Origin: Lujinxingia sediminis
Lineage (GTDB): Bacteria > Myxococcota_A > Bradymonadia > Bradymonadales > Bradymonadaceae
Assembly: GCF_004005565.1 (NCBI RefSeq)
Contig: NZ_SADD01000001.1
Span: 1,240,001-1,304,000 of the forward strand
Length of the DNA stretch: 64,000 nucleotides
Direction: 5' to 3'
Part shown: positions 45,361 to 54,567 of the stretch, one piece after another
Position numbering within the stretch: the first letter of the stretch is position 1
Layout of the letters: each line of letters begins with the position of its first letter
The notes under the pieces: model-generated
Database searches by the model: none
The model's input: the letters and a program-made list of their open reading frames with translations, nothing else
Told to the model about the DNA's origin: nothing
Program-made: the position numbers and the translations under genes

Positions 45361-45564
45361 ATGCTGTCGGATCAGATCATCTACGACGAACTCAAACGCC
45401 AACGCGAACATGACGCCAGCTGGCAGCCGGAAGCCCTCCGACTGCCCCTCTACATCCCCCAGCACCACGATACCCCTGATGAGCATGACGAAGACGAGGC
45501 CGACGAGTCCTCGCGCGGCGTGGTGATCATCGATATGAATGATGGCTACAGCATCATGACTTGA
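45361..45564 (+). CDS. Small acidic protein of unknown function
   Basis: 67 residues: MLSDQIIYDELKRQREHDAS, a central basic/proline part (LRLPLYIPQHH), an acidic stretch (DEHDEDEADESS) and a hydrophobic end RGVVIIDMNDGYSIMT. The ATG has AAGGAG at ideal distance and the gene is followed by a strong terminator, which supports that it is real. No family recognised. Confidence 0.75.
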   Translation: MLSDQIIYDELKRQREHDASWQPEALRLPLYIPQHHDTPDEHDEDEADESSRGVVIIDMNDGYSIMT

Positions 45565-45634
45565 ACGCGCTTGAGGAGCTTCCTTAAACCGGACGCCTCG
45601 ACCGAGGGCGCCGGCGCGCTCCGCCGATGTATAG

Positions 45635-45667
45635 AAGCCCCTCCGAGTTTTCGGTGGGGCTTTTTTT
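45635..45667 (+). terminator. Intrinsic terminator after the small acidic protein gene
   Basis: An AAGCCCC-CCGA stem with GTTT loop and TCGG-GGGGCTT is followed by TTTTTTT. It is about 70 bp after the small acidic protein gene. Confidence 0.88.
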
Positions 45668-45776
45668 GTGACGCCCCCCCTCTTCCGACAAAAGTTTAAA
45701 GCCCCGGCTTGCCCCACACCCGATCGCGACGCATACATAATGACGAGACCAACACCGCATGCGCCACGAGGAAGAA

Positions 45777-47099
45777 ATGGGAGAGTCGATCAGCGCCACC
45801 TGGACCGAAGTCTTTCAGAGCCGTGGGATGACACTCCACCCGGCACCTGCCCCTCCGGGCTCAAAGCCTGGCACGCCCTGGCACCAGGGCCTGACCGCCT
45901 TTGAGAAGCATAGCTTTATTCGACTTCTCATCAGGGAAGAGGCCAGCGAAGCGACCGTCTTCGTCGAACTTGCCGCCGGTCCTCCCGAGGGGCAGGAAAC
46001 CAGCCTGGCGAATGCCGCCTGTCAGTGGCTCAACCGGGCGACACCGGCGAGCTGGGAACTCGTGTCGGCGGCGATGCCAGCGAACCTGAGCGCCACGCTG
46101 CCAAATGCCGAAGCACTCTACGCCTCCCTCGACGCGCTGCTCGCGTTTATGGCGCGTGCCTCCGAGGTGGACACCGCCGAGGGATGGCTGACGTTCTTCG
46201 GCTCTTCCGGCGACGGCCCAACCACGTCCGCCACCCCGACGCCGGCGTCTGGAGCAAGGGCCAACTCCCCATTTGAAACCATTGGTCAGCGCGACAGCCC
46301 TCACCAGGACACCGATGCCTCGGCGACGCATGCCCCGCGCCTCGAAGTGGTCGACGGCGGCGCAGGCCCCCTGATGTTGAATGTTCATCTCAGCAACGTT
46401 CTGGGCGGCTCCGAGTCCCAACGCCTCGCCCACGCGCTCTCGCATTACCTGCACGCTCGCTACGACGTTCAGGCCCATCACGCCGCGGATCGCTCCTCCC
46501 CCCACACGCTCTCGCTGACCGTTGAGCCGGAGCGCTACCTGGGCAGCAGGCAGGAGCTCGCCAGCGATCTGGAGCGCTTCTGCAAGCGCCTGGGCGACTA
46601 CATCGACGCCGGTGGCGACCTTCAGGACTATCTGGGCACGAATGACGTGGTGCTTCCCTCACCGCGACAGGACTCTCCCTCCCCTGCGCCATCCCGCTCC
46701 GCGTCGCTACCTGATGCGGCGCCCTCCTACTCACACTACGGAGCATCCGAGGGCTCAGGCAGTGGCGTTGTCTTCGACTTAAGTAGCGCCAGCGCCTCGA
46801 CCGCTCGAGAGCTCGTGCAGGGTGACTTCTCCGACAGCCGCCTCAAACGCGATGACGCTCAGACCGCCCTGGTTGACCTCGTATTACGCCACCCTGGCTA
46901 CTCCGATCGGCGCATCAACCAGGTGCTGACCATCCTGCTCTCGATCGACTACGCCGCCGCCGAGCGGCTCGCTGAAAGCGCTCCCTGCGTCATCGCCTGG
47001 GGACTCTCGCGAGAGCGAGCGCTCTCCTTCAAGGATGTGCTGCACAGCGCCGGCGGGAAGGCGCTGCTCGTGGAGCCCGGAACCTTTGGTGAGTCTTAA
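45777..47099 (+). CDS. Protein with L7/L12-like C-terminal domain
   Basis: 440 residues from ATG 45777 (GAGGAAGAA just upstream; the earlier in-frame ATG at 45759 lacks a ribosome site). The N-terminal ~150 residues are helical (FEKHSFIRLLIREEASEA, LYASLDALLAFMARAS), then a low-complexity linker and a middle domain (LMLNVHLSNVLGGSESQR, LSLTVEPERYLGSRQELASD). The last ~75 residues (YSDRRINQVLTILLSID, AERLAESAPCVIAWGLSRER, FKDVLHSAGGKALLVE) closely resemble the ribosomal protein L7/L12 C-terminal fold. This fold also occurs in ClpS and other adaptor proteins, so a protein-binding role is a guess. Confidence 0.75.
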   Translation: MGESISATWTEVFQSRGMTLHPAPAPPGSKPGTPWHQGLTAFEKHSFIRLLIREEASEATVFVELAAGPPEGQETSLANAACQWLNRATPASWELVSAAMPANLSATLPNAEALYASLDALLAFMARASEVDTAEGWLTFFGSSGDGPTTSATPTPASGARANSPFETIGQRDSPHQDTDASATHAPRLEVVDGGAGPLMLNVHLSNVLGGSESQRLAHALSHYLHARYDVQAHHAADRSSPHTLSLTVEPERYLGSRQELASDLERFCKRLGDYIDAGGDLQDYLGTNDVVLPSPRQDSPSPAPSRSASLPDAAPSYSHYGASEGSGSGVVFDLSSASASTARELVQGDFSDSRLKRDDAQTALVDLVLRHPGYSDRRINQVLTILLSIDYAAAERLAESAPCVIAWGLSRERALSFKDVLHSAGGKALLVEPGTFGES

Positions 47100-47114
47100 C
47101 GTGGACCGATGGGT

Positions 47115-47735
47115 TCAGTCGGAAATCAGCGCCAAAAAGTTGTGAAGCATGCCCAACCCGCCCGGACTTAAGATCGACTCGGGATGAAATTGCACCCCAT
47201 GTGTCGGGTGGGTTTCGTGACGCACTCCCATCACAAAACCCTCCGCCCAGGCGTTCGCGACAAGCGGCGCAATCAGCGGAGCGCGGGCAACCAGACTGTG
47301 GTAGCGCGCCATTGGAAAAACCTCATCCATCCCTTTAAAGATGCCACTTCCATCGTGGGTAATCGCACTGGCCATGCCGTGGCGAGGCTGCTCGCTGCGT
47401 ACCACCGGTGTACCAAAGACGCGCGCGATGGCCTGATGGCCCAGACACACCCCCAGAACAGGCACCTGGCCGGAGAGGGCCTCAATCGCCGCCTCACTGA
47501 TGCCAGCGTCTCGCGGATGGCCCGGGCCGGGAGACACCACAAGCGCTGAGGGCCTGCTCTCCAGCAACGTCGAGAGCGCTATCGCATCGCTGCGAACCAC
47601 CGCCGGAGACACCCCGGCGCGCACCAGACGATCGGCCAGATTGAAGACAAACGAGTCCCGGTTATCCAGGATCACCACCTGACCGGGTTGCCGTATGGCC
47701 CAGTCATTCGGGTCGCGTTGCGTCCATCGCCTCAT
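47115..47735 (-). CDS. pabA: Aminodeoxychorismate/anthranilate synthase glutamine amidotransferase
   Basis: 206-residue class I amidotransferase: ILDNRDSFVFNLADRL, SPGPGHPRDAG, nucleophile VLGVCLGHQAIA, ARYHSLVA and catalytic HPES in GVQFHPESILSPGG. It supplies ammonia to PabB for 4-amino-4-deoxychorismate. Start overlaps the pabC stop by 4 bp. In many bacteria one such subunit serves both tryptophan and folate synthesis; the pab context decides the name. Confidence 0.92.
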   Translation of the reverse strand: MRRWTQRDPNDWAIRQPGQVVILDNRDSFVFNLADRLVRAGVSPAVVRSDAIALSTLLESRPSALVVSPGPGHPRDAGISEAAIEALSGQVPVLGVCLGHQAIARVFGTPVVRSEQPRHGMASAITHDGSGIFKGMDEVFPMARYHSLVARAPLIAPLVANAWAEGFVMGVRHETHPTHGVQFHPESILSPGGLGMLHNFLALISD

Positions 47736-48463
47736 AAACCCTCAAGAATCACTTTAAGCCCGGAGGTACGCCCCAACTCCAGCGCTCGCCCGTCGAGTGA
47801 ACGTGCCTCCTGCACGCCGACGCCCGTCGATACGAGCGCAAGCGCCCTGGCCCGCGCAAGAACCTCTTGCGTCACTTCAACTTCCTCAATCAAGCGCCCC
47901 TTTTGTGACCCGCGCTCCAGTAGCACCTCCCGGGTAATTCCCGGCAAGATGCCCTTAACCGGCGGCGTGATCCACCGTTCTTCAAGCAACACCAGAAGGT
48001 TTGCCGCGCTGCATTCCCCCACGCGTCCGTCCTCGCTGACGCTCACACCATCATCGGCGCCAAGGATCCGGGCGCGTCGACGTAGCTCGACCGAGCGCAT
48101 CCAGCTTGTCGTCTTGTGTTCGGCCAGGCTGTCACCGGGCAGGTAAAAACCGGGCATCGTGACCAACGCCAGGGGCTCGGCAAGCGGCAGCCCTGGACGC
48201 CATCGCCCACAGACTCGGCCGCTCCCACCAAACGCAATCTCACGGTCACGTCGGCTCACTGTGACCCGCCAGAGGCCATCTTGCCCATCAGGCTCACCGA
48301 GCATCGCGCATCCCTGCTCGATATGAGCCTCATCAAACCCCAGCGCTACGCCCGATCGTCGAAGCCTGGAGCGATGACGCTCCAGAAAGCGTACACGCCC
48401 CCCCTCCACGCGCACCGTCTCAAAGAGGCCGTCGCCGTAGAGGAAGCTGCGGTCATCCTCCAT
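47732..48463 (-). CDS. pabC: Aminodeoxychorismate lyase (class IV PLP enzyme)
   Basis: About 243 residues from ATG 48463 with AGGAGG 7 nt upstream. Motifs: FLYGDGLFETVRVEGGRV, LFETVR-type substrate loop, RLRRSG, a TSWMRSVELRRRAR segment with the region of the PLP Lys (usual KTTxR; here KTTSWMRS), DGRVGECSAANLLVLLE and PPVKGILPGITREVLLE. It releases pyruvate from aminodeoxychorismate to give 4-aminobenzoate. Class IV aminotransferases such as D-amino acid or branched-chain enzymes are related; the pabB/pabA neighbours support PabC. It overlaps pabB by 11 bp. Confidence 0.9.
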   Translation of the reverse strand: MEDDRSFLYGDGLFETVRVEGGRVRFLERHRSRLRRSGVALGFDEAHIEQGCAMLGEPDGQDGLWRVTVSRRDREIAFGGSGRVCGRWRPGLPLAEPLALVTMPGFYLPGDSLAEHKTTSWMRSVELRRRARILGADDGVSVSEDGRVGECSAANLLVLLEERWITPPVKGILPGITREVLLERGSQKGRLIEEVEVTQEVLARARALALVSTGVGVQEARSLDGRALELGRTSGLKVILEGL

Positions 48464-49889
48464 CGTCAACCTCCTCGCCACATGGTGCCGCGTCTTCTCG
48501 TCGAATCCCTTGCTCGACGCCGACGCCCAGGGCACTGAAGAAAGGACGCGCTTTCCAGCGAGCCTCCTCCCATTCGCCAGCCGGGTCTGAGTCGGCGACC
48601 ACCGCCCCGCCAGCGCCATAGCGCACACGGCTGCCGGTCAGCGTAGCGGTACGAATCAACACGTTGCTGTCGAAGTTGCCGGTAGCCGACCAGTAGAACA
48701 TCGAACCGGTGTACGCTCCGCGCGCGCTCGCCTCATGTTCTGCGATCCACTCCATGGCCCGAAGGCGCGGCGCGCCGGTGATACTTCCGGCGGGAAAGCA
48801 CGCGGTATACACGTCCAGAGCATCGGCGCATGCCGAGAGCTGCCCCTCCACCGTCGAAATCAAATGATGCACCGATGCAAAATGGTGCAACCCACAGAGT
48901 TCGCTGACTTCCACGCTTCCAGGCACACACACCCGTGTAAGATCATTGCGCATCAGATCGACAATCATCACGTTTTCGGCGCGATCCTTGGCGCTGGCGC
49001 TCAACTCTGCGGCCAGCCGCCCGTCCTCCTCAGGCGACGCACCACGGGGGCGCGTACCTTTAATCGGCCGCGTCCGCACCACTCCATCCTCTCCCACCTC
49101 AATGAACTGCTCCGGACTCACCGACGCGAGGGTGGTCGCCCCAACACGCACCAGACCCCCAAAAGGCCCGGGGGCAGCGGCGCGCAAACGTCGGTAGAGC
49201 TCCCAGCCCCCGGCCTGCCAGCTCGCTTCCCACCGCTCACTGTAGTTCACCTCAAAAAGCTCCCCCTCGAAGATCGCCTCAACGCCCGCCTGCACCCCAC
49301 GCCGATACACCTCCCCCTCAACCTCGCGGATGGCAACACGAGGCGTTCCGGTCCCATCGCTCTCAAACCGATCCGACACATCCCCTGCCCCATGTGCGTC
49401 GATCCACGCCATCGCCTCCTCGACCCAGGCCTCGTTCCCACTTGCCCACCAGGTGCCGTGCTGATGGTCGAAGATCAACGCCCCCTCAAACTCACCGACC
49501 CATAGCAGTGGTGAGTCCTCGCGCGGCAACTCGGCCCGAAGATCGTCGAGATAGGCGCCGCATTCATAAGCCCAGAATCCCGCCAGCCCTCCGCAAAACG
49601 GAAGCCCCCTGGACTCCGTCGGAGCTGAGCAACGTCGGTGCGCCTGACGCATCCACGCCGGCACATCGTCCACCCTCTCCCCGGAGGGCTGCTCCACGAC
49701 ACGGCCCGAGCCAACCGGGGACTCCTCAAGCCAGCGGCGAGGCTCCCACATCAGCATCGACCAACGCGCGTACGCCCCGGACCTGATCTGCGAATCAAAA
49801 AAAAGCACGTCCCCTTCGACACTGGCGAGCAATGCGCGCGCAAGGTCGAGTGGGGACGTGCTCAGGCTGAGACGACACGACATAACCAC
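48453..49889 (-). CDS. pabB: Aminodeoxychorismate synthase component I
   Basis: 478 residues. The C-terminal chorismate-binding domain carries ASVSPEQFIEVG, RTRPIKGTRPRGASPEEDG (PIKGT with the catalytic Lys typical of PabB rather than TrpE), LMRNDLTRVCVPGSVEV, FPAGSITGAPRLRAMEWI and YGAGGAVVADSDP. The N-terminal part has the GLPFCGGLAGFWAYECGAYL segment. It makes aminodeoxychorismate for folate synthesis with PabA. The gene begins 2 bp after the OmpA-family lipoprotein stop and overlaps pabC, so it is coupled to both. Confidence 0.93.
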   Translation of the reverse strand: MVMSCRLSLSTSPLDLARALLASVEGDVLFFDSQIRSGAYARWSMLMWEPRRWLEESPVGSGRVVEQPSGERVDDVPAWMRQAHRRCSAPTESRGLPFCGGLAGFWAYECGAYLDDLRAELPREDSPLLWVGEFEGALIFDHQHGTWWASGNEAWVEEAMAWIDAHGAGDVSDRFESDGTGTPRVAIREVEGEVYRRGVQAGVEAIFEGELFEVNYSERWEASWQAGGWELYRRLRAAAPGPFGGLVRVGATTLASVSPEQFIEVGEDGVVRTRPIKGTRPRGASPEEDGRLAAELSASAKDRAENVMIVDLMRNDLTRVCVPGSVEVSELCGLHHFASVHHLISTVEGQLSACADALDVYTACFPAGSITGAPRLRAMEWIAEHEASARGAYTGSMFYWSATGNFDSNVLIRTATLTGSRVRYGAGGAVVADSDPAGEWEEARWKARPFFSALGVGVEQGIRREDAAPCGEEVDDGG

Positions 49890-49891
49890 AA

Positions 49892-51115
49892 TCAGTTGCC
49901 GCTATGCCTCAGGATGATCTCAACACGATCATTATTCTCGGCATCATCACTGAAACGCACGCGCTCCTGACCAAAACCTTCCGTGGAGATCCGAGAAGTA
50001 TCGACCCCACGCTCTACCAGGAAGTCGCGTACACGATGAGCACGCAGCTGGGAGGTCGCCAGGTTCTCGGTAACGTTGCCCCGACGCTGGGTGTAGCCCT
50101 CGATCTGAATGGAGAACTCCCCGTACTCATTCGTCAGGCGCGCGAGCACATCGAGCATCGCGTCCGTGTTCGGACGGAAGTTGGCCTCCTGCGGCACAAA
50201 CATCCGCGCCATGACGATGCGGATGCCCTGATATTCCTCTTCGGTATACGGCCCGCCAAAGTTATCGCGAGCCTTCTGCCGCAAGACCGAGATGCGGTTC
50301 TCCGGGCGCATCTTCTCGACCATCTCCTCGTGGATGGGGCGCGCGGTGGATTCGGCCTCTTCAAAGAGCTGCACCGCGAAGTTGACCTGCTGCAGGATGG
50401 TGCCAGCCGCACCGGGCTGGCTCTGAAGGAGCGAGCGCGCGTTACTCAGCTGCGACTCAGCCCGGTTAAAGACAGCACGGCTGCGCTCGTACTCGTCTGC
50501 CTTGTACTCCAGCGCGGCAGCACGTGCGGCTTCGGCAGCCTGAATCCGAGCGTTGACCTGCTGAAGATTCTCCGAGGTGGTGTCTGTGCTGGTAGACTGC
50601 GCGGCCTCAAAGGTGCTTTCACGCCGGGAAGCGTCTGCCCGTCGGCGAGCTTCCTGCTCCCGCACCGCGGCGCGAATATCGCTATCGAGCTGTTGAATCT
50701 CTCGCGCCAACGCGTTGCGACTCTCGTTGGTCGCACGCAGATCCGGGTTTACCTCCTCGATCTTCGCGTTGGCGGCTTTGAGGCGCTCAGCAGCCTCAAA
50801 CTGAGACGCTACAGCCACAGCGGTGCGGTAACGCAGCGTGCCCAGGATGGCGTACTCTCGGGAGAGCTCATCGCGACGCTCCTCACGGGCCTCTTCGGCG
50901 ACGCGCCGTAGCTGACGGGCCTCCTGATGGTAACGCGCTGCATTGGGGATCTCGCGCAGCTCCTGAGCGGCCGGATCCTGAAGCATGCGTTCGAGCTCCA
51001 CGAGCTCATCGGACTTCGGGCTGGGGGAGCACCCTGTGGCCAGCACGACACTCGCTGCACCCGCCGCTCCCAGCGCGATCATCTTCCCAAACCTGTTCTT
51101 AAAACTGCCTGACAT
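49892..51115 (-). CDS. OmpA-family peptidoglycan-binding lipoprotein with coiled coil
   Basis: 407 residues. Lipobox ASVVLATGC near residue 29. Residues ~35-260 are long charged helices with coiled-coil character (AARYHQEARQLRRVAEEARE, NLQQVNARIQAAEAARAAAL). The C-terminal ~115 residues are an OmpA domain: FRPNTDAMLDVLARL, IQIEGYTQRRGN, LATSQLRAHRVRDFLVERGV and DRVEIIL, which binds peptidoglycan. It would tether the outer membrane to the wall. It follows the small coiled-coil gene (56 bp) and leads directly into pabB. Confidence 0.9.
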   Translation of the reverse strand: MSGSFKNRFGKMIALGAAGAASVVLATGCSPSPKSDELVELERMLQDPAAQELREIPNAARYHQEARQLRRVAEEAREERRDELSREYAILGTLRYRTAVAVASQFEAAERLKAANAKIEEVNPDLRATNESRNALAREIQQLDSDIRAAVREQEARRRADASRRESTFEAAQSTSTDTTSENLQQVNARIQAAEAARAAALEYKADEYERSRAVFNRAESQLSNARSLLQSQPGAAGTILQQVNFAVQLFEEAESTARPIHEEMVEKMRPENRISVLRQKARDNFGGPYTEEEYQGIRIVMARMFVPQEANFRPNTDAMLDVLARLTNEYGEFSIQIEGYTQRRGNVTENLATSQLRAHRVRDFLVERGVDTSRISTEGFGQERVRFSDDAENNDRVEIILRHSGN

Positions 51116-51171
51116 CTGACTTCTCCCGGGCTGTACCGTTCGGGTCGTTTCGTACGTCGAAGGGGCTTGCT

Positions 51172-51621
51172 CTACTGCTGCGAGACGCGGTTGAGCTCTT
51201 CCTGAAGCTCCGCCTTACGCCGCTCCAGCGCGCTGATCTCCGACTGCAGCTCTTCGATCTCGGCACGCGCCTGGTGGTAGCGCTCTTCCTGGCTCTCGGC
51301 ACTGGCGTCGATATTGCCGGCCTGAACCAGCGCGCGCACCATATCCAGCCCGTACTCTACCCGCCGCATGCGCATCGTCACCGCTTCCTGCTGGCCATTA
51401 GCCAGTAGAACTTCGGCTTCCTGAAGCCAGCCTTCGATCATCTCGACGTCGCGCGAGGCGACCTCCTTGCGATCGCTGGACTCAAGCTCTTCGAGCTGCG
51501 CGCGAAACTCCCCGATCTGCTGACGGCTGCGCTCCGGGCTATTTGCAAACCCGAGTTGGGCAACCAGTGTCACCGCCGCAAGAACGGCCACCCAGAGCAT
51601 CTTCTGCCCCACTGCTCTCAT
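51172..51621 (-). CDS. Secreted coiled-coil protein
   Basis: About 149 residues from ATG 51621 (GAGGAGAGCGAG before it). An uncleaved or cleaved N-terminal hydrophobic signal (KMLWVAVLAAVTLVAQLGFA) precedes an almost wholly helical charged body, ending IEELQSEISALERRKAELQEELNRVSQQ with clear heptads. Probably a periplasmic partner of the OmpA-family lipoprotein encoded next to it; this is inferred from order and similar helical character. Confidence 0.83.
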   Translation of the reverse strand: MRAVGQKMLWVAVLAAVTLVAQLGFANSPERSRQQIGEFRAQLEELESSDRKEVASRDVEMIEGWLQEAEVLLANGQQEAVTMRMRRVEYGLDMVRALVQAGNIDASAESQEERYHQARAEIEELQSEISALERRKAELQEELNRVSQQ

Positions 51622-51666
51622 CTCGCTCTCCTCGTACACGTCGTGTCGTTGGGATTCCGTTATCCG

Positions 51667-53976
51667 TCAGCTCTTATACCGATTCGACAGCAAGAAGGCC
51701 ACCGCCTCACGGGCGCTCTCATCGCAGTAACCGTAACGCGACTTCAGGTTAGTAAGCGTCGTCTCGACACTCTGACGCTCGGAACTGCTGAGCGCGCCGT
51801 CTTCGCTCTCAAAGTAGGTGAGCAGGTTCTCTTCGATACGCTGAATCTGGCGCTGTCGCTCTTCGAAGAAGGCCTCTTGCAACGCCTCAAAGAACATCGG
51901 AAAGACCTGCTGATAGTCGACCTTCATACCCGGGTTATCGATCGAGAAAGCCGCAATCGAGGTAATCAGCCCGCGACGGAAGTCTTCCGGGTCTTCCTCG
52001 TGGTTAATGGTCTCCTCCATCTCCGCCATCAACTCCTCATCGGGCTTCTCATACGTGCCGGTGATGCGGTTATAGACCTTCTCGCCCTTCAGCCACTGGC
52101 TGACATGGTCGATGTAGCGCGTAAAGAACTCGCCATACTGTTTTTCTTCAACTAGGCCCATCGCGCTGCGGATCTCCAGATCGATGATGTCCAGATAGCG
52201 CTCCCGCACCACGTCGATGAATTGGTCGTGGCGGTAGTAAGGACCGTCGGGCTTCATCTGCAAAAAGGGGAAGACGCTGGGGTCGCGCACAAGTTTCCCC
52301 ATCTCCTCGAACACCGCCAGCGGCGAGAGCGTGGGGAAACGCTCGTTCTGACTGGCGTTGAGCAGGATCATCTTCATCTCGCGCGGGCTTGCCCCGTAGC
52401 GCCCTTCGTAGTCGGCACTCCCCTCACCTTCGGCCATCAGGCGAGGAACGATAGCCTTGAGTTCGCGGGCGCGCTCCGGCCCGATGTTGGAGGGGACGCG
52501 ACCATGGGCATAGAGATCGGCCTTCTCCAGCGGAGAGAGCCTCCCGACAATATCGCGAATCGTGGCGCTGTACTGGTCGGCCTGCGGGCGCTTCAGCCGC
52601 GTGAGCACCGCCCATAGCGCCGCCACAAAGGTCGTGTGCGGCGCGATGCGCTTGGTGAAGTTCACGCTGGCGATCTGCTCGCGGTAGATGATCTCTTCTA
52701 CCGTGTAATCGAGCAGGTATGGCACCCGCACAAGCTCCACCCGGCCTTTGAAGGACGAGTAGTCTGCGGTCTGCTTGTAGGCGTCGAGGTAGTCCTCGTT
52801 GGCCGTGGCCATCATCACTGTGTCCAGGTGGAGAATTCGATTCTCCAGGGACACCGTGGCCTTCTCGCTGGTGGCCAGAAGATATTTGTTGAAGTCGGGG
52901 TGACGCTTAAAGAGGTCGTCGTACTCGATGATCCCGCGGTTGGCGTCGACGAGATCCCCGAAGGGCTCGAAGATCGTCTGATTCTGCAGGCTGGCGGGAA
53001 GGGCCGAGAGGCTGCGATCGACGGTGAGCTGCCTGAGTCCGGCGTCCACCCGCATTTGCGGCTCCACCGTCACGGCTCCGGCACGATAGCGGCGGCTGAT
53101 ATAAAAGCGCTCCACCTGCACGTGTTTCATGACCCGGCCGAAATCCCCCCGGTATGCGGTCAGGAGCGCATCGAAAATCTGGCGGTTGGTGTGGCTGAGA
53201 TCACCGCGAAGGATCGTATCGCTGAAGGTAAAGGGAGCCTTCCCTTCCTCATCGCCATCGCCGTCGAGACGCTCACGCAGCGCATCGCTGTCGTTGCTGT
53301 CGCTTGGGATGATCCATTCGTCGACAAACTCCTGCAGCAGCACCTGGCGCTGCTTGAGCGGGATCAGCAGCAGCGGATGATCTTTGAGATCGCTGGAGAT
53401 CTTCGCGTCGATATCCTCCTCATCCAGAAACGCAAAACTCTCCAGCGTTGAGGCATCCACGGTGCGGGTCTGGTACCCCCCGAAGCCGATGGAACTGCCG
53501 CGCGCGAGCTTCTCGGTGGGGAAGATCCAGTTAAAGCGATAGAGCGCGCCTTCCTCGGTGTGAGAATAGTGCTCCATGGCGCGCATCACGGTGTCGACAA
53601 ACGTGCTCTTGGCGCTGCCGTTGGGGCCATGCAGCAAGATCAACTTATTGACCTTGCCCTCGCGCACGAAGTTCTCAAGCAGCTTAAAGACCTGCTCCTG
53701 GGTGCGCTCTTGGCCGACCAGGCGGTTGCGCCCCTGATCAAAGGGGGTGTTGAAGAGGCCAAAATGGGTGACCTCCCCCCAGAACTGCGGCTTTGTCTCG
53801 CGACCGAAAAACTCAAAACAATCGCGCACATACTGCGCGCTGCTGCGAGCGTGGCGACGAGGGTGTTGCGCAAAGGCTTCCATAAACTGCGGGAAGCTCA
53901 TGATGCGGTGGTTGTCCTGAAAGTCGTCCTGGACCTCGGAAGCCACGCGCTCGAGCAGATCTTTGCTTGCCATCAT
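51667..53976 (-). CDS. prkA: PrkA-type serine kinase/AAA+ protein
   Basis: 769 residues. The N-terminal AAA+ part has GQERTQEQVFKLLENFVREG, Walker A LLHGPNGSAKSTFVDTVMRA and the PrkA region PTEKLARGSSIGFGGYQ. The middle part has GIIEYDDLFKRHPDFNKYLL (Walker B-like) and MATANEDYLDAYK. The C-terminal part (ALWAVLTRLKRPQADQYS, GASPREMKMILLNAS, MEETINHEEDPEDFRRGLI) belongs to the PrkA C-terminal domain. PrkA proteins act in stress and sporulation signalling in other bacteria, as kinase or AAA+ protease. The usual partner genes yeaH/spoVR are absent here. The gene is followed by two envelope genes. Confidence 0.92.
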   Translation of the reverse strand: MMASKDLLERVASEVQDDFQDNHRIMSFPQFMEAFAQHPRRHARSSAQYVRDCFEFFGRETKPQFWGEVTHFGLFNTPFDQGRNRLVGQERTQEQVFKLLENFVREGKVNKLILLHGPNGSAKSTFVDTVMRAMEHYSHTEEGALYRFNWIFPTEKLARGSSIGFGGYQTRTVDASTLESFAFLDEEDIDAKISSDLKDHPLLLIPLKQRQVLLQEFVDEWIIPSDSNDSDALRERLDGDGDEEGKAPFTFSDTILRGDLSHTNRQIFDALLTAYRGDFGRVMKHVQVERFYISRRYRAGAVTVEPQMRVDAGLRQLTVDRSLSALPASLQNQTIFEPFGDLVDANRGIIEYDDLFKRHPDFNKYLLATSEKATVSLENRILHLDTVMMATANEDYLDAYKQTADYSSFKGRVELVRVPYLLDYTVEEIIYREQIASVNFTKRIAPHTTFVAALWAVLTRLKRPQADQYSATIRDIVGRLSPLEKADLYAHGRVPSNIGPERARELKAIVPRLMAEGEGSADYEGRYGASPREMKMILLNASQNERFPTLSPLAVFEEMGKLVRDPSVFPFLQMKPDGPYYRHDQFIDVVRERYLDIIDLEIRSAMGLVEEKQYGEFFTRYIDHVSQWLKGEKVYNRITGTYEKPDEELMAEMEETINHEEDPEDFRRGLITSIAAFSIDNPGMKVDYQQVFPMFFEALQEAFFEERQRQIQRIEENLLTYFESEDGALSSSERQSVETTLTNLKSRYGYCDESAREAVAFLLSNRYKS

Positions 53977-54045
53977 GATGTCCTTTGCCTCAGATCAATA
54001 ATCTGGCCCCTCGTCCACCCGCCCCTGCCGCCCTGAACCTCGGCG

Positions 54046-54567
54046 TCAGGAGGCCTGGTCGGCCTGCTGGACCTTCACAGTAAATTGAAGCGCTTCGTCA
54101 CGCAGGATGTCACATCGGTCATCGTTGCACACGCTGAAGTTCCCCACCGCGTTGAGCGTGTAGTCGCCGGGTTGCTCGGCGCTAACCTCCAGCGGAATCG
54201 TGGCGCGAGCCTCGCTGAGCTGCAACGCTTCGCGGTTCAGAACTGTGGTCCCAAGCTGTAAACCTTCAACCTCTTCAAACGTGATCTTCCAGGGGTACTC
54301 CAGGTTGATCTTGAGGTTTGCGCCGGGCACCACCGCCAGGGCCACCTCCGTGGAGGCGCCGGCGACGATCGCCTCGGAGGGAGACTCCACCCGGTAGTTG
54401 GACGCCCGCGCCCGCGAGCCCGGTGACGCCTGCGCAGCCGCCCCGGCCAGGGGTTCCGGCGAGTGCGGCGCCGCTTGCTGCGACTCACAGCCCGTCAACC
54501 ACACGCTGCCTACAAGGGTGAGCGCCGCCGCGCTCATTGCCAGAGAGATTCGCATCATCATCCTCAA
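54046..54567 (-). CDS. Secreted lipoprotein with beta-sandwich domain
   Basis: 173 residues. Lipobox SVWLTGC at about residue 27; linker rich in Ala/Pro (HSPEPLAGAAAQASPGS); then ~120 residues of predicted beta structure (YRVESPSEAIVAGASTEVAL, NLKINLEYPWKITFEEVEGL, EQPGDYTLNAVGNFSVCNDD). One Cys pair (VCNDDRCD) could form a disulphide. No family recognised. It lies 70 bp upstream of prkA on the same strand and may be its first co-transcribed gene. Confidence 0.8.
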   Translation of the reverse strand: MRMMMRISLAMSAAALTLVGSVWLTGCESQQAAPHSPEPLAGAAAQASPGSRARASNYRVESPSEAIVAGASTEVALAVVPGANLKINLEYPWKITFEEVEGLQLGTTVLNREALQLSEARATIPLEVSAEQPGDYTLNAVGNFSVCNDDRCDILRDEALQFTVKVQQADQAS

